Shown piece by piece: positions 13,301 to 62,425 of a stretch of 64,000 nt of DNA. The notes under the pieces were generated by a model, which saw only the letters and a list, made by a program, of their open reading frames with translations, had not been told where the DNA came from and did not search any database. This stretch comes from Eleginops maclovinus. Its lineage: Eukaryota > Chordata > Actinopteri > Perciformes > Eleginopidae. The position numbers were made by a program, and so were the translations under genes. The stretch's first letter is position 1, and the number at the start of each line of letters is the position of its first letter. The stretch spans positions 21,282,927-21,346,926 of the forward strand of contig NC_086366.1 of NCBI RefSeq assembly GCF_036324505.1. Direction: 5' to 3'.

Positions 13301-16026
13301 AAAAGCCAGATTACAATTACGCATGTCTGGCTTTTTTTCAACTGTCGTGAAATTACTTTGGTATTCATGAACCCTTAATCCGAGGAGGGAATGAGTCCTT
13401 ACCCCAAGTAAAGGAGTTCAATTATCTTGGGTTATTGTTCTTGAATGGGGGTGAGATGCGCCGGAGAATCTGAAGCAATATAGGAGTTGCTTTACCGCAC
13501 AGTTCTGAGCCAGAAGGCAGAGCTCTCAATCTACCTGACCATCTTCGTTCCTACTCTCACCTATGGTTAAAGAACGAGATTGCGGATTTGGTCAACCAAA
13601 ATGGGTTTCCTTCAGAGGGTGACTCCCCCTTATGGATAAAGTGAGAAGTTCAATCATCCTGAAGGAACTCGGACTGGAACCGCTACTCCTTTGCGTAGAA
13701 AGGAGCCAGTTGCGCCGGTTCTGTCACCCAGTAAAGAAGCCACTTGGCTGCCTCCCCAGGGGGGTGTTTCGAGCACGTCCATCTGTGAGGAGACCTATGG
13801 GCAAACCCAGGACCAGGTGGAGGGTTTATAGCTCCACACTGGATTGGGAGTGCCTTGGAATCCCCCTATCAGAGCTGGTTGATGCTAGGTAAAGGGAAGT
13901 TTGGATCCTTGTGCTGGAACTGCTTTCTGAACAATCAGTATCAGGACAAGCGGTTGAAGATGGGCGGACAAAGGAACGGACGAAGAAACGGAGAGAGGAC
14001 CAAGGGATTCTTGACTTGTTGTGTAAAATCTTGTCAAACTGGGCAAGTTTTACATGTTTTACTATGTTGTGGCATTTCAGAGATGGGACCATTATATTTG
14101 AAGCTGATTATAATTGTTCTCCCCTCAGGACGGCTCTACAGGAACGAGACTGGAGGCGTCTGACTCAACTGATGGACCAGAACTTTGAGCTGCGGAGGTA
14201 AACGGTATATTTTGATGTGCATGTGCAGGTTCTACAGGTTCACTCTTAGCTAAGTAACAACATATTCCACAGGTCTGTGTACACTGATGACTGTCTGGGT
14301 CCGGGGAACCTGAAGATGGTTCAGCTGGCGAGGCAGGTGGGTACTGAAAGGTTCATCCACCTGCTAAGAGGAAGCATTATTTATTGATTCACTCTTTTAA
14401 CCCTCTCCATCTGTGCAGAGTGTTTTTCTGTTTATGCATTCATGAAGTTTTACTGCTTGTTGCAGTTTGGATCGGCGGTGAAGTTACCCGGCAGTGGGGG
14501 GGCTGTGGTGGGTCTGTGTCTGGATGAAGAGAAACTGGTAAGAGTACACTATGTAAGATTTGTACTCAATTAGATATGAGTAATTTAAATCCTTTATTGA
14601 CACTACAGAAAAAAGTAGTGAGCATTTTGCTTAATGCACTTCCCCTAGAACACACCAATACACTGTTTATTGAGTCAAGGCTGTTTGAGTAAGATTTAAT
14701 GGAATTATAGACCTTTTTCGTAATGCATAAAGCAAAAAATAGAACACGGCCAGAAAATGAACAAAACTAATTTGTTTTAACTTCAGAAGAAGAGCAACAT
14801 AGGAGGAAATGTAACTTTAAGCATCAGTATGCACAGACTACTTTAAAGCAGCTGTGTATCTCCGTAGTTGGGGTTAAACTGTGGAATTCATAACCAAATT
14901 ATTTAAAGGGCTGTAAGAACATCTTTAGGTTTAGGAAAATGTATAAAGAAATTCAAATTAGACAGAATGAAGATGTCAGGTAGCCGAAGGTACAGAAGAT
15001 TGATTTTTGATTTTGGTTTCTGTATTTGTAAGCAGCTGTGACTGACTCGATTAATATGAAATATATTAATAATAAAATGTAATTTTATTTTTTTGATTAA
15101 AAGGGAAGTTTAAATAAGATGTTCTTCTCTATTAACCTTTTCTCCATGGGTTATAAAAAATACGTAAAGTGTACATATTTTGTTTTATAATTCCCATGAG
15201 TGGAATGAACAAATAAATAAAAAATAGATGAACTAAGCCATGTTCTCTGATGTGACAGATCAGAAAGTGACTTGTATTCAGAGAGCACATTCTAAACCTC
15301 TGAAACCATGAGTCTAGTTTCTGATGAAATCAAGAGAAATCATCGTTAGGATTCTCTGCTGAAGGAAAGATATGAAAGATTGTTCCACTTTGATTTGTGT
15401 TGGCTTTATTAACCCTTAATTAATGAATTTGTTATTTTTTCCAATGATACTCTACCTGATGCAGTGTTTATGGCAAATGTTTCTACTACCTTTTGGCTCA
15501 ATCCCAAAAGCAATAAGTTCTTGTGTCAAAAAAATCATTTGAAAAAACAAATCAGCTGTACGATAGTGAACATACTTCCATGTAAAGCAAGTTATATGTC
15601 TTGCACTAACGCATGTTTTTAGATGACTTCAAATCTGAAGTAAAATAGTTTTCCTTTTTTTGATACCTTTTTAACATTTTTGCAGAATTTGAGCATGTAA
15701 ACAATGAAACAACAAAAACGCTCGTTCAACAAGGTTATTCAAAATAATCCACAAATATTTTTTCAGCATGCAGTGTCAAAGTTCGTCAGTAATATAAAGA
15801 AACATGTCGAGATTCAAATCAAGTAAAAACTTGAAGTCTTAAGATTTAAGAGTAATTAACCAGTTATAGTTTGCAAATTCTTTATTTGTGAATCAATGCT
15901 GTTAAATGCAGTCTATGTTTTGCCCACTAGGTGGAAATGAGGCAAGCTTTCCAGGAGGCAGGCTGTGTCTTCTGTGTCATCGCACCATACAACCCATCTG
16001 CCAGCACTGTGGGCGGCCATCACTAA
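12..16026 (+). CDS. gkup: Glucuronokinase with N-terminal pyrophosphorylase-like domain, 3' part of a split gene
   Basis: Seventeen exons join in one open frame of 444 codons plus stop: 12-159, 9741-9818, 10292-10383, 10503-10608, 10698-10777, 10867-10935, 11390-11450, 11548-11564, 11658-11715, 12367-12459, 12551-12611, 12691-12804, 13165-13222, 14129-14197, 14273-14336, 14466-14537, 15931-16026 (TAA). All phases agree. The kinase half resembles plant glucuronokinase (GHMP family) along its length: [84 protein letters not shown]. Known of the family: ATP-dependent phosphorylation of D-glucuronate at C1, in the cytosol. Inferred: the fused N-terminal domain would then make UDP-glucuronate. The start codon and first exons lie before the window. 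Neighbour: ubash3b follows in the same direction 1.5 kb downstream. The symbol comes from the zebrafish name (glucuronokinase with putative uridyl pyrophosphorylase) and is less certain than the function. Confidence 0.88.
327..1184 (+). CDS. LINE ORF1p, RNA-binding coiled-coil protein
   Basis: The 285-residue protein has the L1 ORF1p plan. A basic N-terminus (about 1-35) leads to a long heptad-rich coiled coil (about 60-135, e.g. [20 protein letters not shown]), then an RRM-like domain opening with [14 protein letters not shown], and a C-terminal domain with [17 protein letters not shown] and AREKR-like basic stretches. Such proteins trimerise, bind the element RNA and act as nucleic-acid chaperones in the retrotransposition particle. 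The ATG at 327 is in the expected position after a 134-nt leader, and the frame is intact. Confidence 0.9.
   Translation: MKSSGQSQKEKPSKQRQTQPKISDHASILAVAPPLANASTMTDASALDISAIMREVTKNIGEVMEQKLSKFSDTLDKITSRLDDQSKRIGEAEQRVSNVEDQLATMEQRLKEMEKCSAGMAQRLDEGENRSRRDNIRILNFKENAEGNNSIQFFESWLPTALGLSTAKGRIKIDRAHRSFGPKGNRPRPVIIKLHNSRDKMKILSAAKKAQNLEYAGSPIYIAQDLSLAVREKRRSFNDVCQKPLDKKIRFAMRYPARLVVNYRGSEHTFENAYEAQTFVDGSLE
1773..5602 (+). pseudogene. LINE ORF2: AP endonuclease and reverse transcriptase, one frameshift
   Basis: The first frame (1773-4334) has an APE-type endonuclease: [34 protein letters not shown] and [10 protein letters not shown] within residues 1-230. The reverse transcriptase follows: [11 protein letters not shown] near residue 600, [19 protein letters not shown], and catalytic YADD near residue 698. 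The reading then breaks near 4264, where one base appears lost: AAATCGTCTTTAACGAC would read on as [18 protein letters not shown] if one G were present. The rest continues in another frame to 5602 and includes the usual L1 C-terminal Cys-His cluster C-x2-C-x8-H-x4-C near 5150-5200. No other stop is visible, so the copy was disabled recently or the break is a sequencing error. Confidence 0.9.
5858..9170 (-). mobile_element. Near full-length RTE/Rex3-type LINE, antisense to gkup
   Basis: On the minus strand one frame runs from about 9160 to 5903 with a single internal stop, encoding endonuclease then reverse transcriptase. The 3' end is a short tandem tail, seen on the plus strand as repeats of CATC at 5861-5884; teleost RTE/Rex3 elements typically end in such a tail. 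There is no poly(A). It starts only about 20 nt after the L1 poly(A) tract. The 5' limit is approximate: similarity to the usual Rex3 leader ([20 protein letters not shown]) extends well upstream of the endonuclease. Confidence 0.88.
5903..9160 (-). pseudogene. RTE/Rex3 endonuclease-reverse transcriptase, one in-frame stop
   Basis: From 9160 down to 7691: endonuclease with [57 protein letters not shown] and [17 protein letters not shown] at 7690-7688 follows RYRQA, where related elements continue with Lys/Arg. The same frame then continues from 7669 to 5903 as the reverse transcriptase: [74 protein letters not shown] and catalytic [10 protein letters not shown]. The C-terminus has the [21 protein letters not shown] motif. 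One stop in about 1,086 codons means a recently active copy. Confidence 0.9.
9921..10014 (-). repeat. Fragment of the GAGGCCCTATT MITE family
   Basis: This is the reverse complement of the 5' end of the repeat seen complete at 30911-31354: shared blocks are GCAGACCATTTAC, AGGAAAGGG and AATAGGGTCTCTTTA. It lies in the gkup intron just after the exon at 9741-9818. Confidence 0.65.
11548..11564 (+). CDS. gkup: 17-nt microexon encoding the GHMP-kinase ATP loop
   Basis: This exon lies between a TTTACTGCAG acceptor and a GTAAAA donor. It is 17 nt, phase 0 in and phase 2 out, and encodes G-L-A-G-S plus two bases of the next Ser. Joined to 11658 it gives GLAGSSAIVSA (residues 212-222 of the visible protein), the glycine/serine-rich phosphate-binding motif of GHMP kinases. 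Skipping it would remove the active-site loop and shift the frame, so it must be constitutive for activity. Confidence 0.85.
12460..12550 (+). other. GC-AG intron in gkup
   Basis: The exon ending GTTGTTCAG at 12459 is followed by GCAAGTAAAG, not GT. The acceptor is the CAG at 12548-12550. The frame is 0/0 (VVQ then VYEGL) and agrees with the family alignment, so a real non-canonical GC donor is the simplest reading. The exon's final CAG and the following AAGT match the strong consensus usual for GC-AG introns. Confidence 0.8.
12851..13046 (+). repeat. Internally deleted copy of the GAGGCCCTATT MITE family
   Basis: It opens TTAAAGAGGCCCTATTGGGC and contains GGTTTGTGTGCGTGTAAATG and GCTGCAGCACAGGCAGTATG, shared in the same order with 30911-31354 but lacking that copy's middle. 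Intron of gkup. Confidence 0.7.
13065..13150 (-). repeat. 3' end of a tRNA-derived SINE, antisense
   Basis: Reverse-complemented, this reads as the tail of the SINE at 47178-47440: a TGCATTTTGTTATG-like block, TTGACAATAAACTTCAATC, then AATCTAATCT-type units. It ends about 15 nt before the gkup acceptor at 13164. Confidence 0.5.
13385..14000 (+). mobile_element. Decayed RTE/Rex3 3' fragment, sense
   Basis: It encodes degenerate pieces of the RTE C-terminus in order: [10 protein letters not shown], then [51 protein letters not shown] and [13 protein letters not shown] (13632-13892), with stops and indels. It is the same protein region as the near-intact minus-strand copy at 5903-9160 but much more diverged, so an older 5'-truncated insertion. 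It fills most of the intron between exons 13165-13222 and 14129-14197. Confidence 0.85.
14538..15930 (+). other. Last gkup intron, no recognised content
   Basis: AT-rich, 1.39 kb, between the exon ending in EEKL and the terminal exon. Stops are frequent in every frame and I recognise no repeat in it. Confidence 0.6.
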
Positions 16027-16108
16027 CCTCACATCTCCCCAAGACTCAGTCAGGGCTACCCGAGGCCAGCTGATGGCCATTGGCTGGATATGGCAGAGTG
16101 CAACCCTC

Positions 16109-16114
16109 AATAAA
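16109..16114 (+). terminator. gkup poly(A) signal
   Basis: An AATAAA hexamer lies 83 nt after the TAA stop (16024-16026) of gkup, within CCTCAATAAAGCCTG. It is the first such signal after the stop and implies a short 3' UTR. Confidence 0.6.
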
Positions 16115-16710
16115 GCCTGATGTAATTTCATAGACCTTATAACTAAATCAGACAGCAAAGATCATGATCAGTTCATAATCAAATTTGTACATTTCCCCTC
16201 TGTGGGAAAGATAAAGGTATTCTTATATATGAAAATATAAGAAAGCCATTGTTAAAAAAGAAAGGATCAGGGTTGCCATTAGTAAATTAAATCTTTGGGG
16301 AAACTTTGTGTAATGATTGAACAAATGCTGCTTTATCATCCATCAGGATTTGCATCACTTGATAAGTGAATCAGCATATTTTAAATGTTTCTTTCAGATT
16401 ATATAACATTGATGAGGACATGGAATGTAAGGTCCTGCATGTGAATGACTGAGTCAGATATACCAATATACGCAGCAATGTAAAAAATATGTAATTATTT
16501 TTCTACATGTGATACTTTATGGATATTATCTTTGTATAATTAATGTAATTTGTGTACACAAATTAAAAGCAACTGTATAGTCTTCAGTGTTTTTCAGTTT
16601 TACTGTTCAGCCGTAATAGTCCGTACCACTTTTTCAAAGGAACATAATTCAACCAGTACATACATATAGTTGATATACAGTATTTCAAACTAGTTTAAAT
16701 AACCAATAAG
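16115..16710. other. Intergenic spacer after gkup
   Basis: About 600 nt of AT-rich DNA between the gkup poly(A) signal and a MITE. No coding potential or RNA gene is visible. Confidence 0.5.
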
Positions 16711-17239
16711 CAGAGGTGAGAGAAGTACTCAGATCTTTTACTTAAGTAACAGAGAGTGGGAATACACTGTTAAAAGTCCGGCATTCAAAATGTTTCCTTA
16801 TTAAAAGTACAAACGTTTGGCATCTTAATATACTTAAAGTACTCGCTTTGCATATTTGCCCATTTCAGAATATTATATATTATCTGTTTAAATTATAATC
16901 ATTGATGTATTAATGTGTTTATCAAGCCCTGTAAATGTGGAACAAATGTTATTTTTATTTTGTTTATGTTTTATTATTTGATTTACTGCTGATTATTATA
17001 TGCAATTACTACAAAATGAATCGTATTGTTTATTTTTTTTATCATTAATCCATATATGCAAAGTAACTAAAGGCACTATATAAATGTAGTGGAATAAAAG
17101 TACAATATTTACCTATGAATTGTAGTGGAGCTGTATTACAAAGCAGCATAACATTTAAATACTCAAGTAAATACTACTTAAGAATTGCTCTTATTTACAG
17201 TACTTCAGTATCTATGTACTTAGTTACTTTACACCACTG
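16711..17239 (+). repeat. hAT-like MITE of the AGTACTTTTACTTAAGT type
   Basis: The ends are cagaggtg and caccactg, which pair as near-perfect short terminal inverted repeats. The body has the AGTACTCAGATCTTTTACTT and CTTAAGTA blocks that mark a very common non-autonomous teleost element. No clean 8-bp target duplication is visible. It ends about 260 nt before the ubash3b start codon, inside the presumed promoter. Confidence 0.65.
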
Positions 17240-17324
17240 CCATGACCTTTTTTTCCTTTGACCCTCTCATATATTGCGTACTGTTACCCTGTACTGTGTG
17301 TATTCAGTGAGCAGATCTAATTTG

Positions 17325-17498
17325 CAGTTTCCTCCAGTGGGCGGAGTAGCAGAGCTCTGCCTGGCCGCACAGCGCTGCTCTCAGCTCCGCTCTGTTGTTC
17401 CCCTCACTCATGCGGACCCGGCCGACGCTCATGGACTAGCTGGAGGTGTGGTGGTGGACTGTATCGGGTTTGTCGTGGAGTGGGGGACCCAGTGGACC
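17325..17498 (+). promoter_or_regulatory. Presumed ubash3b promoter / 5' leader
   Basis: A GC-rich, CpG-containing stretch, unlike the AT-rich surroundings, runs into exon 1 and includes a GGGCGG Sp1-type box at 17339-17344. No TATA box is evident. The transcription start cannot be placed from sequence alone. Confidence 0.45.
17410..17439 (+). promoter_or_regulatory. uORF of 9 codons in the ubash3b leader
   Basis: ATG at 17410 encodes MRTRPTLMD, then TAG at 17437-17439. A second ATG (17431) lies in the same frame. It ends 59 nt before the main ATG at 17499. If the leader is transcribed from upstream of here, it could lower ubash3b translation. Confidence 0.4.
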
Positions 17499-58608
<41,110 letters not shown>

Positions 58609-61355
58609 CATCTAATCTGAACTCTGTCCAACCTGATCATACTGTGCTCCTTCCCCTCTACTGACTGCAGGAACAAATTTCAGACCAGTGCCGCTAAAAT
58701 ACTGGAAGCTTTCTCTTTGCCGCCTCTTCACACAGCTGGTGGCTCAGCAGTGAGGCAGGAAAAAGCTTCCTGCCTGGATATGAAGAAAAGTCGCAGCCGA
58801 TGAATGGTTGACCAACTGACTGATCTTACTCGGAGGCTGAATTAAATAACAATTTAACAAATGTCCACTTACAATAATAACATTAATTTCATTGTTATTT
58901 TTATTTTTGCAAGTAGAGGGAGCTTTAGTTAGTTTGGGAGTAGGGGTGTTGGCTGCACTGTGTGGGAGAACTCTCACTGAACTCCAGCTGACTTTGTCAT
59001 CCCAGTCTCAAAACATTTTGTGAAATAAGCACATTTTATAACAGATAATATTGTCCCATGTGTTGAGAAAAATAATTGATTACCAACAAAAATGCGTGGA
59101 TTTTTGTTTTTATAAACAGACATCTGTATGGATGCAGAATCTGGAGGCAACATGCCAAAATGTTGTAATTGGAAGCATTCTGGTTTCTGTTTGTAGTCTG
59201 AGCATTTTGAGCACTATTGACCAATTATTTTTGAACGTGATTCGCTTGCACGCAGCTAAAATGTCTGTGAGAGTGAAAGAGGCAGAACTGCACTGCCTGC
59301 CTCCAATTTTTGAAGTCATCAACCATTTTCTGATGACAATTTAGTTTTTATTAAATAAATAAATGCTGTTAAGTCAGCTACTTGTTAAAGAACCTGATTG
59401 CAGAAGTCGTCTCTTGACTCCAACTTAATTTCAATGTCTCAATTTGCTAACTGTACTATCATTTACTGAGGCCTCTCTCGAAATCAGCATTGGTCTCAAA
59501 GGCTAATTCAATTCTGAAATATCAGACTGATAACCCATGGGTTCTGTATCTAACATTTTAGGTACTTGTTTTTTTCAGTTAGACTTAAGAGTATTTATAT
59601 CTTGCAGGCTAAGTTTATTTCGAATAAATAAAATATCTATTTCACCAAGGCACATTTTTTGGTTCCCTAAATATGAACTGGATAACTCAAAACTCAAATT
59701 GGTTGACTTTCCTATACCTAGCTAACCAACATTAAACATTAGCTGTTAGCAGACAAGGGTACATATTTAAACCTGTTAGAATGAAATGTTTAAATGAGGT
59801 CTTGCTAATATTAGCATGACCAGGCTAACCATGCATTTGTTTATTATTTAGGTTTTAGCATTTGATATTAGCCTGTCATCATGCAATAATAATCAAACAT
59901 GTTATGCTAACATTAGCATGACTAAGCTTATGTTGCCTTCCAATTGGGTTGTGGTTAGCATCTTCAAGAAAAAGATATATGGATGGTTGACGTCATTATG
60001 TATTTGCATTTACTGCATTACCTTACATGCTTGTTAGCTTACTCAAATGTTTCAAAGACACATTGTTTCGAATGAACAACTTTAACAGCAAATGTATTGT
60101 GTACACATTAGGACCCCTGTCATAACCACAAGCTCATGAGTTCCGTCTGACTGAGCATTAGTTCCAATATCTCTGATGCTAAATCTTGTAGCACATGAGT
60201 TTTACTTTGGATACTGTAAACCATTTTGATTCTGTAGGATTTAAACCCCACTAAAATCTAGAATGTAACAGAACAAATTAGCCTCCAAAATGGTTTTACT
60301 GGTGTGTAATGCATTTTTTACAGCCTCAGTGGGTTTCATTTCTATGGCTGTAGACTTGGTGGTTGCAGGTAGATCTTTAGTCCAATGTAACTGAAAGTGT
60401 GCTTAGTTCACAAAATGTATTGAGATTTTTTAAAGAGAGTGTTATATCATACAGTAAATTCCCTGCTTTCGTGTAGAGATCCCAGCAGTAATTCACCGTT
60501 CATTCACCCCGCTGCTTGCCCTTCTTCAGTGAAGGAAAACATATCAGTGCTGGCTTCACGTCTTCATCAGGGACTCGCCTATTTTCGTAGCACATCCAGT
60601 ACAGCAATGTCTTCTGTCTTTAATGTGTTGTATGTAAAAGGAACAACAACTATATAACAGCACAACCTGCACTATTGACAATCATACAGCAGCTGCTTTA
60701 TTCTGTTCCGATTTTTTTGTTTTGTAAGTTTGTTAAATGTTCTTCAAAATTCAGAGTAGCTGTAAGTCATCATATTTTAGGGGAAAAAGTCTTCCAGTTG
60801 CATTTTTATTTATTCATCAACTCTTCATTGTTATAGGCAAAAATATTAACAGCATGCACACTTTTTATGCTCGGTATCTCAGGTGTTGACTGCATTTGAA
60901 ACATGTTCCAGTAATTGAGTGACTGTGTTGTTGTGAGTGCCTGTTGGGAATAAAGTGAAGTCTCCTGATGTTATGACTGTCTATCCAGGTACAGAAAAGA
61001 AGCTGTTTTAAAGAAACAGAATGTTTGTGGTGTAGTCATCACAGCCTTATTGATAAAAACATCTCAGGGTAACATTTTTGAGCCTCAGAAAAATCGTATC
61101 ACAGAATTAACTATTATTTTTCCTGTCTATGACATGAGGTGCTTCTAAAGTCATATGGTTCCAACCTAAAGACAAATACACTTCAAGTATGGCTCTTATG
61201 GAGACCAACAAAATCAGAACCTGTAGTTGTTACAATACCATTATTCTAGAGTACATTTTGGTCCATTTTCTGACAAAATCATCCAATTGTGGAAGACAAA
61301 CTATCACCTCTTTTATTGTATGGCTGTTTGGAACTCCACTTTTATTGACTAAATA
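58609..61355 (+). other. ubash3b 3' UTR and intergenic DNA
   Basis: AT-rich and non-coding after the TGA at 58606-58608. Several AATAAA hexamers occur (around 59350, 59620 and 60949-60954). The last, in GGGAATAAAGTGAAG, is a plausible distal poly(A) site, because UBASH3B genes commonly have long 3' UTRs, but none can be chosen from sequence. Two TGCTAAYATTAGCA palindromes lie at 59803 and 59905. Confidence 0.45.
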
Positions 61356-62200
61356 CAGAGCCTTGCAAAAGTATTCACCCCCCTTGGCTTTTTATCTATT
61401 TTTGTTACATTACAACCTGTAATTTAAATGTTTTTTAATCTGAATTGTATGTGATGGATCTGCACAAAATAGTCTAAGTTGGTGAAGTGAAATGAGAAAA
61501 ATATATTTATATAAAAAATATTTTTTTTAAATAAAAACTGAACATTGGAATGTGCATATGTATTCACCCACTTTGCTATGAAGCCCCTAAAAAGTTCTGG
61601 TGCAACCAATTACCTTCAGAAGCCTCATAATTAGTGAAATGAAGTCCACCTGTGTGCAATCTAAGTGTCACCTGATCCGTCAGTATAAACACACCTTTTC
61701 TGAAAGGCCCCATAGGCTGCAACACCACTAAGCAAGAGGCATCACACCATGAAGACCAAGGAGCTCTCCAAACATGTCAGGGACAAAGTTATTGAGGAAT
61801 ACAAGTCAGGGTTGGGTTATAAAAAAATATCCACATCTTTGATGATCACCCGGAGCACCATCAAATCCATAATTTTCGACTGGAAAGAACATGGGACCAC
61901 AACAAACCTGCCAAGACAGGGCCGCCCACCAAAACTCACAGACCGGCAAGGAGGGCATTAATCAGAGAGGCAACAGAGAGACCAAAGGTAACCCTGAATG
62001 AGCTGCAGAGTTCCACAGCAGAGACTTGAGTGTCTGTGCATAGGACCACAATAAGCCGTACACTCCATAGAGCTGGGCTTTATGGAAGAGTGGCCAGAAA
62101 AAAAACATTACTTAGTGTTAAAAAATAAGAAGGCACGTTTTGAGTTGCCAAAAAGCATGTGGACTCCCTCAATCAGCCCGTCTGGACTTTTTTCTGGCCC
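61356..62200 (+). mobile_element. Truncated Tc1-like transposon
   Basis: It starts after TA (61354-61355) with CAGAGCCTTGCAAAAGTATT, the known terminal motif of a salmonid/teleost Tc1 family. The N-terminal transposase part is readable at 61749-61961 (MKTKELSKHVRDKVIEEYKS, KISTSLMITRSTIKSI, TTTNLPRQGRPPKLT, helix-turn-helix region), then the frame decays. The DDE domain and right terminus are missing; similarity fades near 62170-62200. Confidence 0.85.
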
Positions 62201-62310
62201 ACAAGAGGTTGCCTGCAAATCGAAATGGCAGATGTGTAATAGCATAAATAGCACTAATGTCTGAATCACACTAAATCCGGCGATGCGGCGAAAACGCAGG
62301 TTTCTCCATT

Positions 62311-62369
62311 CATTTGAATGAGGCCCGTTGTTTTGCCTGCTGCGCTCAAATAACGGGCCTCATCAAATG
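62311..62369. repeat. Inverted repeat upstream of the hAT transposase
   Basis: CATTTGAATGAGGCCCGTT (62311-62329) pairs with AACGGGCCTCATCAAATG (62352-62369) with one unpaired base, leaving a 22-nt loop. It is 57 nt before the hAT start codon, so possibly a subterminal element of the transposon. Confidence 0.7.
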
Positions 62370-62425
62370 CGTCTGGAAGGTTCGCGGGCCACAGAGGCAG
62401 TACTTGAACTAACAACAGCTTCAAG

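Noticed and set aside
13632..13892. Possible independent small gene in a gkup intron
   Set aside because: The 86-codon frame is the C-terminus of a decayed RTE reverse transcriptase.
17274..17498. In-frame N-terminal extension of UBASH3B upstream of 17499
   Set aside because: No ATG occurs in this frame before 17499, and the 75 codons do not resemble the family N-terminus.
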